In this document: positions 18,671-28,781 of the stretch, piece after piece
How positions within the stretch are numbered: position 1 is the first letter of the stretch
How the letters are laid out: each line of letters begins with the position of its first letter
Assembly: GCA_943789355.1 (NCBI GenBank)
Contig: CALSTU010000004.1
Span: 186,001 to 250,000, forward strand
Length of the DNA stretch: 64,000 nucleotides
Source: UBA7430 sp002478765
GTDB lineage: Bacteria; Bacteroidota; Bacteroidia; Flavobacteriales; UBA7430
Direction of reading: 5' to 3'
Made by a program: the position numbers and the translations under genes
The notes under the pieces: generated by a model
Database searches by the model: none
What the model saw: the letters and a program-made list of their open reading frames with translations, nothing else
Told to the model about the DNA's origin: nothing

Positions 18671-19624
18671 ATGATTAAAGATAGAATTCTAGTAATAGGG
18701 GCTTCAGGCCAAATTGGTACCGAATTGGTCATAAATTTAAGATCCATGTATGGACATGCAAATGTGATAGCATCTGATGTAAAGAACGCAACAGATGAAA
18801 TAATGAATTCAGGGCCCTATGAGGTGCTTGATGTCATGGACAACTCTCGTTTGCAAGGCGTTGTAAAAAAGTACAACATCACACAGATCTATCTGTTGGC
18901 TGCGCTTTTATCTGCGACAGCTGAAAAAAATATTGAATTGGGTTGGGCTTTAAACATGCGCTCCCTGTCTCATGTACTCGATTTAGCACGCTTTGGAAGC
19001 GTCAAAAAAGTGTATTGGCCAAGTTCAATCGCTGTTTTTGGTCGTACAACACCGCGGCTAAACACTTCACAACACACCATCATGGAACCTAATACCGTTT
19101 ATGGTATATCAAAACAAGCAGGCGAACGCTGGTGTGAGTATTACCATCGTAAATTTGGTGTAGATGTACGCAGCTTAAGATATCCCGGACTGGTAAGCTG
19201 GAAAACAAAACCCGGAGGTGGAACCACAGATTATGCCATTCACGTGTTCCATAAAGCATTAGAAGATGGAGAATACGAATCTTTTCTATCTGAAGATACT
19301 ACGCTTCCTATGATGTATATGCCAGATGCCGTGCGCGCAACGATAGAGCTCATGGAGGCTCCGTCAGAAAATGTGAAAATTCGATCCTCATACAATGTCT
19401 CAGGAATTAGTTTCAATCCAAAAGAAATAGCTCAGTCCATCAAGAAATACATCCCTGAGTTTAAAATCACATACAAAACCGATGAACGTCAAGAGATTGC
19501 GAATACTTGGCCTAAATCAATAGACGACTCTGAAGCTCAAGAAAATTGGGGTTGGAGACATCAATATGACCTAGATGCTTTGACCAAAGACATGCTTCTT
19601 AATTTAAAGAACCAATACAATTAA
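18671..19624 (+). CDS. L-threonine 3-dehydrogenase, SDR (epimerase-like) type
   Basis: The 317-residue protein is an extended short-chain dehydrogenase with NAD motif VIGASGQIGTELV, catalytic YGISKQAGE (YxxxK) and the sequence ALLSATAEKNIELGWALNM typical of the threonine dehydrogenases known from Flavobacterium and relatives. It would oxidise threonine to 2-amino-3-ketobutyrate. The closest alternatives are UDP-sugar epimerases, but the SLRYPGLVSWKTKPGGGTTDYA segment favours threonine dehydrogenase. Confidence 0.88.
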   Translation: MIKDRILVIGASGQIGTELVINLRSMYGHANVIASDVKNATDEIMNSGPYEVLDVMDNSRLQGVVKKYNITQIYLLAALLSATAEKNIELGWALNMRSLSHVLDLARFGSVKKVYWPSSIAVFGRTTPRLNTSQHTIMEPNTVYGISKQAGERWCEYYHRKFGVDVRSLRYPGLVSWKTKPGGGTTDYAIHVFHKALEDGEYESFLSEDTTLPMMYMPDAVRATIELMEAPSENVKIRSSYNVSGISFNPKEIAQSIKKYIPEFKITYKTDERQEIANTWPKSIDDSEAQENWGWRHQYDLDALTKDMLLNLKNQYN

Positions 19625-19642
19625 AACAAACGCCCCCAAACC

Positions 19643-21106
19643 ATGCAAGACCTAAAACTATACAACTCCTTAAATAGAAAAAAGGAAGCCTTTATACCTA
19701 TAACAAAAGACAGAGTTGGCATGTACGTTTGCGGACCCACCGTATACGGTGATGCCCATCTGGGTCATGCAAGACCCGGAATTACCTTTGATATCGTGTT
19801 CAGGTACTTACAACATCTAGGCTACAAAACTCGATACGTACGCAACATTACCGATGTAGGTCATTTGGTCAATGACGCAGATGCTGGTGAGGATAAGATT
19901 GCTAAAAAAGCACGTTTGGAAGAATTGGAACCTATGGAAGTCGTTGCCCATTACACCCGCAACTACCATCGCGACATGAAGATGTTGAATACCTTGCCTC
20001 CAAGTATTGAACCTACCGCTACAGGGCACATCATCGAGCAAATCGAAATGATTCAAAAGATTCTAAAAAATGGATACGCCTATGAAGTAAACGGAAATGT
20101 GTACTTCGATGTGGTGAAATATGATAAAGATCATACCTACGGGAAACTATCGGGGAGAAACATTGACGACATGATTTCAAATACCCGCGAGTTGGACGGT
20201 CAATCGGAAAAAAGAAACCCTGTAGACTTTGCCCTTTGGAAAAAGGCAGCACCAGAGCACATCATGAGATGGCCATCGCCATGGTCGGATGGGTTTCCAG
20301 GCTGGCACTTGGAGTGTTCCGCGATGAGTACCAAATATTTGGGTAAGCGTTTCGACATCCACGGCGGAGGAATGGATCTCGTCTTTCCGCATCACGAAGC
20401 TGAAATTGCACAATCTTGTGCTAGCGATGGGCACGATGCGGTGAACTACTGGATGCACAACAACATGATTACCATCAATGGACAAAAGATGGGAAAATCG
20501 CTCGGTAATTTTATCACTTTAAGCGAATTCTTTGATGGATCACACAAAAATTTAGAGCAAGCATACAGCCCGATGACCATCCGCTTCTTTATTCTTCAAG
20601 CGCATTATCGATCAACTGTTGATTTCTCCAACGAAGCTCTTAAAGGTGCTGAAAAAGGGATGACCAAGTTGATGAATGCTATAGATACACTAGAAAGCAT
20701 CGAAACATCAAACGAATCGAGTATGGACGTTGAGGCTTACAAAGCAAAGTTCTACGAAGCCATCAATGATGATTTCAACACACCTATTCTGATTGCACAC
20801 CTGTTTGATGTGGTTAAACAAATCAACTCTATGGCAGCAGGTAACGGAAGTTTAAGCGAAACTTCAAAAAAGGATTTAATTCAGTTGATGTCTGACTTCT
20901 GCTTCGACATTTTGGGTCTGAAAAAAATTGAATCAGCTTCACAAAATGGCATGACTGATGACGTGATGGAAGTTGTTTTGAACCTACGAAAATTGGCAAA
21001 AGACAACAAAGATTGGACGACTGCAGATCTAATTCGCGATGAACTCGCTAAACTAAATATAACCGTAACAGACTCGAAAGATGGAGCGAGCTGGTCTAAA
21101 AAATAA
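19643..21106 (+). CDS. cysS: Cysteine--tRNA ligase
   Basis: This 487-residue class I synthetase has the zinc ligands at VCGPTVYGDAHLGHARPG (HIGH motif as HLGH), WHLECSAMS and HHEAE, and the KMSKS loop as QKMGKSLGN. It charges tRNA-Cys, whose level the attenuator at 54788-55092 is predicted to sense. The start is 18 nt after the threonine dehydrogenase stop, so the two may share a transcript. Confidence 0.98.
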   Translation: MQDLKLYNSLNRKKEAFIPITKDRVGMYVCGPTVYGDAHLGHARPGITFDIVFRYLQHLGYKTRYVRNITDVGHLVNDADAGEDKIAKKARLEELEPMEVVAHYTRNYHRDMKMLNTLPPSIEPTATGHIIEQIEMIQKILKNGYAYEVNGNVYFDVVKYDKDHTYGKLSGRNIDDMISNTRELDGQSEKRNPVDFALWKKAAPEHIMRWPSPWSDGFPGWHLECSAMSTKYLGKRFDIHGGGMDLVFPHHEAEIAQSCASDGHDAVNYWMHNNMITINGQKMGKSLGNFITLSEFFDGSHKNLEQAYSPMTIRFFILQAHYRSTVDFSNEALKGAEKGMTKLMNAIDTLESIETSNESSMDVEAYKAKFYEAINDDFNTPILIAHLFDVVKQINSMAAGNGSLSETSKKDLIQLMSDFCFDILGLKKIESASQNGMTDDVMEVVLNLRKLAKDNKDWTTADLIRDELAKLNITVTDSKDGASWSKK

Positions 21107-21115
21107 GGTCACAAA

Positions 21116-22099
21116 ATGATGAAAAACCTTTTTACGTTCTTACTGGTGTGCTTGTTGTGGAGTTGTGGAAACGAATCTGAAGTAAAAAAGAAATTGCCCG
21201 CGCCTAAAAAGGGGGTAGAGGTGCCTTCTTTCAATGAAGATTCAGCCTATACTTACATCGCAAAACAAGTGGCTTTTGGCCCCAGAGTACCGAATTCAAA
21301 GGAACATGAGTCTTGTGGTTTCTATTTGATTGAAACCTTAAAAGGATTCTGTGACACCCTCATCGTACAAGAATCTCAATTGACGGCTTTCGACGGAAAT
21401 GTTTTGAGGGCTAAAAACATCATCGGCTCCTTTAAGCCGGATCGAGCAAAGCGCGTCATGTTGTGTGCGCATTGGGATACAAGACCTTTCGCAGATCAAG
21501 ACGTAACCGATAAAAACAAACCCATTGATGGGGCAAATGATGGCGGTAGTGGCGTGGGCGTATTACTCGAAATTGCCCGACAATTCTCCATACAGAAACC
21601 CGATGTAGGGGTAGACATTATTCTTTTTGATGCAGAAGATTACGGTCAGCCTGATGAGAGCGAGTATCCGAGAATGGAACATTCCTATTGTTTGGGCTCT
21701 CAATACTGGGCACAAAACCTACATCGGCCAAACTACTTTGCGAAATTCGGTATTTTACTCGATATGGTAGGCGGTAAAGATGCGGTCTTTACACAAGAAC
21801 AAGTATCGGTGGCTTACGCCCCACATGTACTGAAAAAAGTTTGGAATACAGCCTCTGAACTGGGTTATGGAAACCAATTCTCCTACGAAAAAACACATCC
21901 GATTACCGACGATCACCTCTACATCAATGCGCTCGCACAAGGTAGAGTTCCTACCATCGACATTATTGAATACGACCGGAACTCCAAGAATAAGTTCTAC
22001 AAGCATTGGCACACCCACGATGACAAGCTTGAACACATCGATAAAAACACGCTAAAGGTCGTAGGCCAAACGGTGATGCATGTCGTTTACAACGAATAA
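21116..22099 (+). CDS. M28 family zinc peptidase / glutaminyl cyclase-like lipoprotein
   Basis: A lipoprotein signal (LLVCLLWSCG) is followed by an M28 domain. Metal ligands are visible: HWDTRPFADQD, DGANDGGSGVGVLLEIAR and FDAEDYG, with further ligands near DDHLY. The 327-residue size and WDTRPFAD motif resemble bacterial glutaminyl-peptide cyclases of animal type as well as M28 aminopeptidases, so the reaction (pyroglutamate formation or peptide cleavage) is open. It should be anchored in the envelope. It follows cysS by 9 nt. Confidence 0.85.
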   Translation: MMKNLFTFLLVCLLWSCGNESEVKKKLPAPKKGVEVPSFNEDSAYTYIAKQVAFGPRVPNSKEHESCGFYLIETLKGFCDTLIVQESQLTAFDGNVLRAKNIIGSFKPDRAKRVMLCAHWDTRPFADQDVTDKNKPIDGANDGGSGVGVLLEIARQFSIQKPDVGVDIILFDAEDYGQPDESEYPRMEHSYCLGSQYWAQNLHRPNYFAKFGILLDMVGGKDAVFTQEQVSVAYAPHVLKKVWNTASELGYGNQFSYEKTHPITDDHLYINALAQGRVPTIDIIEYDRNSKNKFYKHWHTHDDKLEHIDKNTLKVVGQTVMHVVYNE

Positions 22100-22130
22100 A
22101 AAAAGCCCTCGCAGTACGAGGGCTTTTTTA
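22098..22130. terminator. Bidirectional terminator between convergent genes
   Basis: A 12-bp stem centred on AGCCCTCG / CGAGGGCT (22100-22111 and 22117-22128) with loop CAGTA has A-runs on one side and T-runs on the other, so it works in both directions. It separates the M28 gene (plus) from the S46 gene (minus). Confidence 0.9.
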
Positions 22131-22151
22131 TCACATTCAAAACCAATGGCA

Positions 22152-24335
22152 TCAGTACACCAAATCCATTTCTTCAATGAGATGCGTCGCACCTGCGTAT
22201 TTATCGACGATAAATAACACATAGCGAATGTCGCAGGATATCGTTCTTTGCAACTCAGGCTCGAAGGCAATATCACCACTCATGGCCTCCCAATTGCCGT
22301 CAAAAGCCGTTCCTATGAGGTGTCCTTTTGCATTGATCACTGGCGATCCAGAATTTCCTCCAGTGATGTCGGTGTTGTGGATGAAATTGACAATCAAATC
22401 TCCATTCTCATCGGCATAAGGGCCGTAGTCTTTTGTTTCGTGCAAATCAATCAACTTTTGAGGGATATCAAATTCATGGTCTCCAGGCACAAACTTCTCC
22501 ATCACACCATCCAAAGTCGTCTCGAAGTCGTAATGTACGGCATCTGCTGGCACATAATCACCCACCGTACCGTAGGTGGTTCTCATGGAAAAGTTCGCGT
22601 TCGGGTAATAGGTCTTTTCTGGGTTCATCTTGCGCAGCCCCTCTATAAATAAGCGATTCCCTTTGTTCATGTTTTCATTGGCCTCTGCATTCAAAGAGCT
22701 TAAACCAAAATAGCTTTGAAACACGGAACTAGAAGCAACATAAGCCAAATCTTTAGCCAACTTCTTTGCATTGGGTGCAGCCATGAATGCGTTGAAGCGT
22801 TCTGCATCGGTGAAATACGATTTGGCATACATTTTAGCCGCATACTTCTCAAAACTACCTTTGAACTTCTTATCTACAAAAGCAAAGAAGCTCGGGTGTT
22901 GTGCAGGGTTAACCTCTGCCTGGTATTTGCCATACAGCCGAGCAAATTGCTCCTCGTCTAAAGCGGCATTGTAGTTCTTAAAATGATCCTCTGCAAAACT
23001 TTTTAGCTCTTCCAATACAAGGGATTTTTCCTCAGCATCTTCCGTATCCATCCACTTCGTTATCATTCGATGTGCTCGATAGGTAAACAGTACGGCATCC
23101 GTACCTCTTATCCCTACTTCAGCCAGAAATGTAGCTCCCTTTTCTGTTTCGTTGGTCTCGTTATAGGCTTCTTCAACAAGCTCTAGTGCCGCTCCGTATT
23201 TTGATTGATTTGCCTTGGATGCATTTGCGAACGCCTGAAAGTCTTGTTCTATATCTTGCTTTTTCTCATAAACTCCCAAACGCTTGAGCCCCTTGGACTG
23301 TCCGATAAAGTATTTCCAATAATTGGCCGTTCGGGCATGCTTGGATGCGTATTGGATGCGCACTTTCGGATCGGCATTCATGTGTTTGTTCATGATTTCT
23401 AACTTCAAATCACGAATGTCCACAATGGTCGGTGCTTTGATGTCTAACAATTGACGAACCCCCCATGAAGTCAGGTAGCGATCGGTAGATCCCGGATAGC
23501 CCCAAACCATAGTAAAGTCGTTGTTAGATACACCTTCTAATGAAATCGGCAGGTGGTGGTAAAAGGCATTGTTTTTTTCTCTCAGTTCCTTTGTTAAAGG
23601 AACGTTTTCCTCGGCATAGGCAGCAGGGGTTCCGTCAGGAGCGCTGTAAATACGCAACATCGTAAAGTCTCCCGTGTGCCGTGGCCACATCCAGTTGTCT
23701 GTATCTCCTCCGTATTTCCCAAGAGATGAGGGTGGTGCTCCTACCAAACGTATGTCATTAAATCGTTCGTAAAGGAATAGGTAAAACTCATTGCCTTCGT
23801 AAAAAGATTTGACTTGTACGATGTAATCGTTTTCTTCGCCCGCCTCTTCTTTGATGGTTTTAATCGCTTCTTGAATGGCCTTATTTCGATCTGCCTCGGA
23901 CAAATCCTCGCTGACTTCTTTTAATACTCGATCGGTAACATCTTCCATGCGAATTAAAAAGTCCACGTATAGCTCTGGATTGGGCAATTCATCGGAGCGA
24001 TTCATGGCCCAAAAACCGTCGGTTAAATAATCATTTTCAACAGAGGAATGGCTTTGTATGGAGGTATAGGCACAGTGGTGATTCGTGAGCAATAAGCCTT
24101 CACTAGAGATGACTTCTCCAGTACAATAACCTCCAAAAACTACAATGGCGTCTTTTAAACTCGATTGATTGATGCTGTAGAGCTCCTCTGCGGTTAATTG
24201 CAGACCTGCGGCTTGCATATCTACTTCATTCAATCGCTTAATGAACATGGGCAACCACATGCCCTCATCAGCTTTAACAACAGTGGGGCTTACCATAAAA
24301 ATGGCTAGGGCAACGACTAAAATTCTCTTTAACAT
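22152..24335 (-). CDS. S46 family dipeptidyl-peptidase (DPP7-like)
   Basis: This 727-residue secreted serine peptidase has a signal peptide (residues 1-22), catalytic His in TNHHCAY (about H87) and Ser in GGNSGSPVIN (about S662). The residue that sets specificity lies in TAFDGNWE: glycine here (about G680), as in DPP7 enzymes that remove dipeptides after hydrophobic P1 residues, rather than the arginine of the acidic-specific DPP11. It should act in the periplasm on oligopeptides. No partner genes are in tight linkage. Confidence 0.95.
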   Translation of the reverse strand: MLKRILVVALAIFMVSPTVVKADEGMWLPMFIKRLNEVDMQAAGLQLTAEELYSINQSSLKDAIVVFGGYCTGEVISSEGLLLTNHHCAYTSIQSHSSVENDYLTDGFWAMNRSDELPNPELYVDFLIRMEDVTDRVLKEVSEDLSEADRNKAIQEAIKTIKEEAGEENDYIVQVKSFYEGNEFYLFLYERFNDIRLVGAPPSSLGKYGGDTDNWMWPRHTGDFTMLRIYSAPDGTPAAYAEENVPLTKELREKNNAFYHHLPISLEGVSNNDFTMVWGYPGSTDRYLTSWGVRQLLDIKAPTIVDIRDLKLEIMNKHMNADPKVRIQYASKHARTANYWKYFIGQSKGLKRLGVYEKKQDIEQDFQAFANASKANQSKYGAALELVEEAYNETNETEKGATFLAEVGIRGTDAVLFTYRAHRMITKWMDTEDAEEKSLVLEELKSFAEDHFKNYNAALDEEQFARLYGKYQAEVNPAQHPSFFAFVDKKFKGSFEKYAAKMYAKSYFTDAERFNAFMAAPNAKKLAKDLAYVASSSVFQSYFGLSSLNAEANENMNKGNRLFIEGLRKMNPEKTYYPNANFSMRTTYGTVGDYVPADAVHYDFETTLDGVMEKFVPGDHEFDIPQKLIDLHETKDYGPYADENGDLIVNFIHNTDITGGNSGSPVINAKGHLIGTAFDGNWEAMSGDIAFEPELQRTISCDIRYVLFIVDKYAGATHLIEEMDLVY

Positions 24336-24421
24336 TTAAATATTATTTATTTTAATACTACATATAACACTAACAAAGAAAAGAAAATGTGGGCAGAAAT
24401 GAAGTATGCCTCAATCGGAAA

Positions 24422-24871
24422 TCATTCTGAACCTATCCCTTCTTCGACGGCTTGGTAGGGAACAAAAATCATGCACTTATTGAAATCGTAATAAAGACGG
24501 AGGGTGTCATGCTGATGTTCGTAGGAGGTAACCTGGTTGATATGCTCCCAAAAATCTTTCCCCCATCCGCGCTCCGCTACCTTGGTGCCCCCAAATGAAA
24601 GCACTTCCAGGTTCTGATTTTCTCGGAGTTGATAGCTTCCAAAAACACGGTTTGAAGTCGTTTTTCCTCTGAGTTCTCCTTGTTTGCCATCATCGGAAAA
24701 CTGAAATGCCAGACGCCCCTTATGCCACTGCGCTTGAGGCCTACAGTCTCTTTGCCGAGTGTCGGTGTTTTCATAACAAATTAAGGTCCAATGACCCGAT
24801 AGGTTTTGATTCTCTGTATTCGAGCTGCTGCTTGCCAAAAGAGCAAAACATAAAATGAAAAAGACTTTCAT
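24422..24871 (-). CDS. Hypothetical secreted protein, lipocalin-like
   Basis: This 149-residue protein has a short signal peptide (KVFFILCFALLASSSS) and a small beta-rich domain beginning NLSGHWTLICYENTD and containing GELRGKTTSNRVFGSYQLREN. The pattern of a GxW near the start and alternating strands suggests a lipocalin-like fold, but I do not recognise a specific family. Confidence 0.5.
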   Translation of the reverse strand: MKVFFILCFALLASSSSNTENQNLSGHWTLICYENTDTRQRDCRPQAQWHKGRLAFQFSDDGKQGELRGKTTSNRVFGSYQLRENQNLEVLSFGGTKVAERGWGKDFWEHINQVTSYEHQHDTLRLYYDFNKCMIFVPYQAVEEGIGSE

Positions 24872-24939
24872 GTACGATTATGATTGATGAAGAAATATAC
24901 AAAGAATCCCAAATTAATATCTTTTGGAATGAAAGTAAA

Positions 24940-25611
24940 TTATTTGTTCCACAACGCATTGTTGAACTTATATTCTAAACCGAGTCCTAAACCAAAAGAA
25001 AATCGATCTTCAAGTAGATTTGTAAAGTGAGGTCTATCACTATCAAAATCCATAACAAGTTTATAGTGCATATACACATTAGTCTTGAGGATGATTTTCT
25101 CGTTCAATTGCCTTGAAAATCCAAATCCAAGGTTATACGAAAAACCAGGTTTCTGATTAGTCTCAACATCTCTATACCTCTCAACAGTGCCATTTTTATA
25201 AATACGATTCACATCATAATCAATTATTTTATTCACAACAAGACCATTTATTAATTGAAATCTATATTTCTCAAGATGAGCAAAATCATAAATGAACAAG
25301 ATTGGAATATTCCTCTGCATAATGAAACATTCTTGTTTGAGTAATTGATTATTACTAGTTGGCTCAACTTCGTAATAATAATTTTTTGTGCCATAATTTA
25401 TACCCAATCCAAGTTTCATTCTATCGCTCATTTCTCTATAAATAATAGCTGAAAACCCATGATTAAATGCATTTTCATATTCTACACTAGCCCCCCTATC
25501 AAGTAGGTAAAACGTCGTGTTTGCATTTATTTCTATGGAACTAAATGAGCTCGTTTGAGCATGAAGAGCACCGCATATGACTGCAAAAAAAAGTACACAT
25601 CTAGACCGCAT
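24940..25611 (-). CDS. Hypothetical outer-membrane beta-barrel-like protein
   Basis: A signal peptide (VLFFAVICGALHAQ) precedes a domain with repeated amphipathic strands ending in aromatic residues (LGLGINYGTKNYYYE, GFSYNLGFGFSRQLNEK, RFSFGLGLGLEYKF). This is the usual look of a Bacteroidetes outer-membrane beta-barrel (OmpA-barrel or PorT-like class). The function is unknown. It lies 67 nt downstream of the T9SS protease gene. Confidence 0.6.
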   Translation of the reverse strand: MRSRCVLFFAVICGALHAQTSSFSSIEINANTTFYLLDRGASVEYENAFNHGFSAIIYREMSDRMKLGLGINYGTKNYYYEVEPTSNNQLLKQECFIMQRNIPILFIYDFAHLEKYRFQLINGLVVNKIIDYDVNRIYKNGTVERYRDVETNQKPGFSYNLGFGFSRQLNEKIILKTNVYMHYKLVMDFDSDRPHFTNLLEDRFSFGLGLGLEYKFNNALWNK

Positions 25612-25678
25612 TATTGTACTATAATTTTAATGATAAGATTACAAAAATGAAGCCACAAACAATTTAATGGTTGTTTTT

Positions 25679-28267
25679 CTACTGATGAATTATTTTCTCC
25701 AGAGCCACTTCGTCTCCTAATTTGACCTTTAACAGGTAAACTCCCTTAGGGTAAGCGGAAAGGTTAAAAGTGTAATTGCTTTTATTTCCTGTCTCTTTTA
25801 AAATAACCTTTCCTAATAAATCTGTTAATTCCAATGCGACTCGTTCATCTACATGACCATCAATTCTTAAATTGAATTCACCCTTGGTAGGATTAGGGTA
25901 AACAGTAAATAAACTTTTTTCGGGTTTGCCTATTTCTCTTTTTATAGGCGTCTCTTCGTGGTCTCTTATGAAGATTGTGTCTTGCGCTACAACATCGTTA
26001 ACAGCTAATCTCATCTCACCATGAAAACTCTCACAATTCATCATTTCATCAATATAATAATCACCAGCACTTAAGTCTGAACCAGAGGAAATTGCAATTG
26101 AATTACTAGCCACCACTTCAATAGGTTCTACAACTGTTGTGTTCTGAATTGTAATGTCATTTCCATATAAGTTGCCACTTGGGTTTGTCCCGTTAACATC
26201 CAATTCATCATGACTGAAACGAATGTACTTTGTTTGCTCAACCCAACCATTAATATAATGAGTGTGTGAGGCAATCTTTAACCGATAAATCTGCCCACTG
26301 AGAAAATTTACATCCGTTGATGATAAACAATCATTCAAATTGATTGAAGAAATACCTGTCTCAGGGTAATGGTACAACTCGTCATTATCAGAAAAATAAT
26401 GCCATTTGATTTTTTCTTCTCCAATAGGATTCAAATTTGCATCACAAGGAGTCACGGAAATAAATAGGCTAGCAAAACGACATACACAATTGCCTAACAA
26501 GCCATTACTAGAACAAGAATAAGCATTCCATTTGTTATCTATATTACTACATGAATATTTGCTCTTATTATATGTCTTGAGGTAAAATCGATGTTTATGA
26601 CCTAACTCATTGAGCGACTCACCAAACTCATCAACAGCAGAAATAATTATGTCATCCTCAATACAAACATTTACAATCTTATCTCTTTTCCCATTAACAT
26701 TAAAATTTATAGTTAGCAGACTGTAAAAATAATCGTAGTCAAAGACTAAATCATCATTGTTTATTCCGCCAGTCACTGAATTACCATTAGGATTGTCATC
26801 CGTGCCGGGTCCGCCACCGCCAGTGCCGCCCGTGCCACCGCCCGTTGTTGAAATTTCTTGTGCACAATAGGTATCTACAGAGGTTTGCCCTGTATTATCA
26901 GGATCCAACCAATATGAAAAGCCTCCTTCCGCCCATGACTTTGTAATTTTTCCATAGCCCGTAATTTTATCCGGATGACAATCATCAGCTCCCGCAGGCT
27001 TCTTCCCATAATGTAGCTGCCCAATAATCTGATGATTTTTATTAAATAAAGGGGATCCCGAAGAACCTGGCTCAGTTGTTCCTAGGTCCCAGTTGACCTC
27101 CCAATGAGTAGTGGAATAATCATCAATGGTGTTTGCAATAGATGTTTTTTTTACATCTCCACCAGGGTGGTGAATTCCTGTAAATGGTCCTTGAGGTGAA
27201 GACGATAGAGACCAGCCAGCATAGCAAGCCCCAAAATCAGCTAAACCTGATTCAGATATATTTAAATCTAATAATAAGTAGTCTGAGGTTGGAGAACCTA
27301 AACCATCTTCTGCTAATATAAAAGCTCCATAAACCGACTCTCCCGTATAACTTGAAACATCTGAACCATTGCTGTTACAGTTGGCAGTTTGGTGGTTGAA
27401 TAAAAATAACCATGTATTATAATCGTACCTTGAATCAATTTCAACATCTCCATCAATACAATGCTTGGCCGTTAAAAACAGTGCACGACCGTCTTCACTT
27501 GTGTTATTGATTAATGCACCACTGCACCACCCCGCTAACCGATCAATAGGATTATATCCTAAAATTAAAGCCACCGAATTGATTTCTTTTTCCCAGCCAA
27601 TTCCCTCCGGACATGAAACGTTGATGTTGCAGTCTCCTGAGTTTCCCCAAGGGCCGCCAGACTTTAAAAAAATATCTTCAAAAATGTGAATCGCTTTTGT
27701 AATTGAGACTTCGCCTTCAAAATGGACCCATGCAGGTTCGTGGTATTCAATAAAAACAGTGCCTCCGCCAATATACTGGGTTCCAAATTGTATGGCCTTG
27801 TTTTCGTCTTTTGGATTGTTATCAGAAGTAAACCCGCCCAATACCATGGATTTATTTTCATTAAAGAGATACAAGCTGGCCCCTTTTGGTACTTTATATT
27901 TGTCAAAATAAAACTGCAAGCCATAGGCTGTGGGCGAAGTTACTTTAAGCAGCCACAGCTTACTGCCGTCCTCTAAAATTTCTAATTGCCCTTGGCGTTT
28001 AATGTCAATAGAAACATCCAAGCCCCTGCCGTAATAGTTGTTTTCACAATTTGTACAGTTTTTTTTTGCAATGGAATCGGCGCGGGCTTGCTCAAAGGAA
28101 TTGTCTAGAGAAGGCAGTAAAATAGTTTGTCCTTGCGCTTCTATTTTTGATAGCAAAGAACTGTTTTTAAATGATTTTGGTTGCCCCCCTATATTTACTT
28201 GTGCCTGCGCAACCGCAAACAAGAAAAATAAAGACAAAAGGCTCTGATAAAATTTAAGTGATCGCAT
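25679..28267 (-). CDS. Secreted trypsin-like serine protease with T9SS type A sorting domain
   Basis: The 862-residue precursor has a signal peptide (residues 1-23), a propeptide, a chymotrypsin-fold domain (about 200-465) with catalytic His in LFLTAKHCIDG and Ser in EPGSSGSPLFN, a Gly/Thr-rich linker (about 470-490), a cysteine-containing middle region, and a C-terminal T9SS signal starting FTVYPNPTKGEFNL and ending VYLLKVKLGDEVALEKI. The protease domain resembles lysyl endopeptidases (NVSCPEGIGWEKEINSVALI, GWCSGALINN). It should be exported across the outer membrane. It is the last gene of a run with three PrcB-like genes and shares its signal-peptide DNA with two of them. Confidence 0.92.
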   Translation of the reverse strand: MRSLKFYQSLLSLFFLFAVAQAQVNIGGQPKSFKNSSLLSKIEAQGQTILLPSLDNSFEQARADSIAKKNCTNCENNYYGRGLDVSIDIKRQGQLEILEDGSKLWLLKVTSPTAYGLQFYFDKYKVPKGASLYLFNENKSMVLGGFTSDNNPKDENKAIQFGTQYIGGGTVFIEYHEPAWVHFEGEVSITKAIHIFEDIFLKSGGPWGNSGDCNINVSCPEGIGWEKEINSVALILGYNPIDRLAGWCSGALINNTSEDGRALFLTAKHCIDGDVEIDSRYDYNTWLFLFNHQTANCNSNGSDVSSYTGESVYGAFILAEDGLGSPTSDYLLLDLNISESGLADFGACYAGWSLSSSPQGPFTGIHHPGGDVKKTSIANTIDDYSTTHWEVNWDLGTTEPGSSGSPLFNKNHQIIGQLHYGKKPAGADDCHPDKITGYGKITKSWAEGGFSYWLDPDNTGQTSVDTYCAQEISTTGGGTGGTGGGGPGTDDNPNGNSVTGGINNDDLVFDYDYFYSLLTINFNVNGKRDKIVNVCIEDDIIISAVDEFGESLNELGHKHRFYLKTYNKSKYSCSNIDNKWNAYSCSSNGLLGNCVCRFASLFISVTPCDANLNPIGEEKIKWHYFSDNDELYHYPETGISSINLNDCLSSTDVNFLSGQIYRLKIASHTHYINGWVEQTKYIRFSHDELDVNGTNPSGNLYGNDITIQNTTVVEPIEVVASNSIAISSGSDLSAGDYYIDEMMNCESFHGEMRLAVNDVVAQDTIFIRDHEETPIKREIGKPEKSLFTVYPNPTKGEFNLRIDGHVDERVALELTDLLGKVILKETGNKSNYTFNLSAYPKGVYLLKVKLGDEVALEKIIHQ

Positions 28268-28279
28268 GAATAATATAAT

Positions 28280-28765
28280 TTACCAATTTATAGTGGTTTC
28301 TATTTCAAAATTTACCTGGGCATGGGCGGGGATGCGCGGAATAAGACACCACAATTGTATGGGGTTATTTCTTTCACACATGCCGTGCCGTGTGATTTGA
28401 ATATTGACCTCATAATTTTCGTTGAGCTTATTGATTTGGTGGGTGACGGAAGGAAAATCACATCCTGCAATTGAGGAAATGTAACCGATTAATGTGTGTT
28501 CACTAAAATCAATGGGCGGCAATTGATACGTGACACAATTAGGGTGTGGAGAGCGCTCTTCTATCAAAACTTGATATTCGGCATTGTTTCTAATAACGTG
28601 TTCACCCTCTAGTTTACTTCCTAAAATATTACACCCTATCGGTTCTGGTGTTTCACAAGGAATGGTTTCGCCTAAAAGTGTTTGGGGTGCTTCTTGTGCC
28701 TGCGCAAGCGCAAACAAGAAAAATAAAGACAAAAGGCTCTGATAAAATTTAAGTTTTAACAACAT
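28280..28765 (-). CDS. Small secreted PrcB-like protein, tandem copy 3 (nearest the protease)
   Basis: This 161-residue protein has a signal peptide (LLSLFFLFALAQAQ) and one domain with GEHVIRNNAEYQVLIEE, LPPIDFSEHTLIGYISS and a closing VNFEIET strand. This pattern resembles the PrcB C-terminal domain of protease complexes; the match is by eye and the function is unknown. Eight or so cysteines suggest disulfides. Its ATG overlaps the stop of the upstream copy (TAATG), so translation is coupled. The protease gene follows 12 nt later. Confidence 0.65.
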   Translation of the reverse strand: MLLKLKFYQSLLSLFFLFALAQAQEAPQTLLGETIPCETPEPIGCNILGSKLEGEHVIRNNAEYQVLIEERSPHPNCVTYQLPPIDFSEHTLIGYISSIAGCDFPSVTHQINKLNENYEVNIQITRHGMCERNNPIQLWCLIPRIPAHAQVNFEIETTINW

Positions 28766-28781
28766 TAATAATATGAATTTA
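28504..28781. repeat. 278-bp perfect direct repeat, unit A
   Basis: This stretch is identical, base for base as read, to 28995-29272 (offset 491). It covers the 5' two-thirds of PrcB-like copy 3 and the junction with copy 2. It indicates a recent duplication or gene conversion. Confidence 0.9.
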
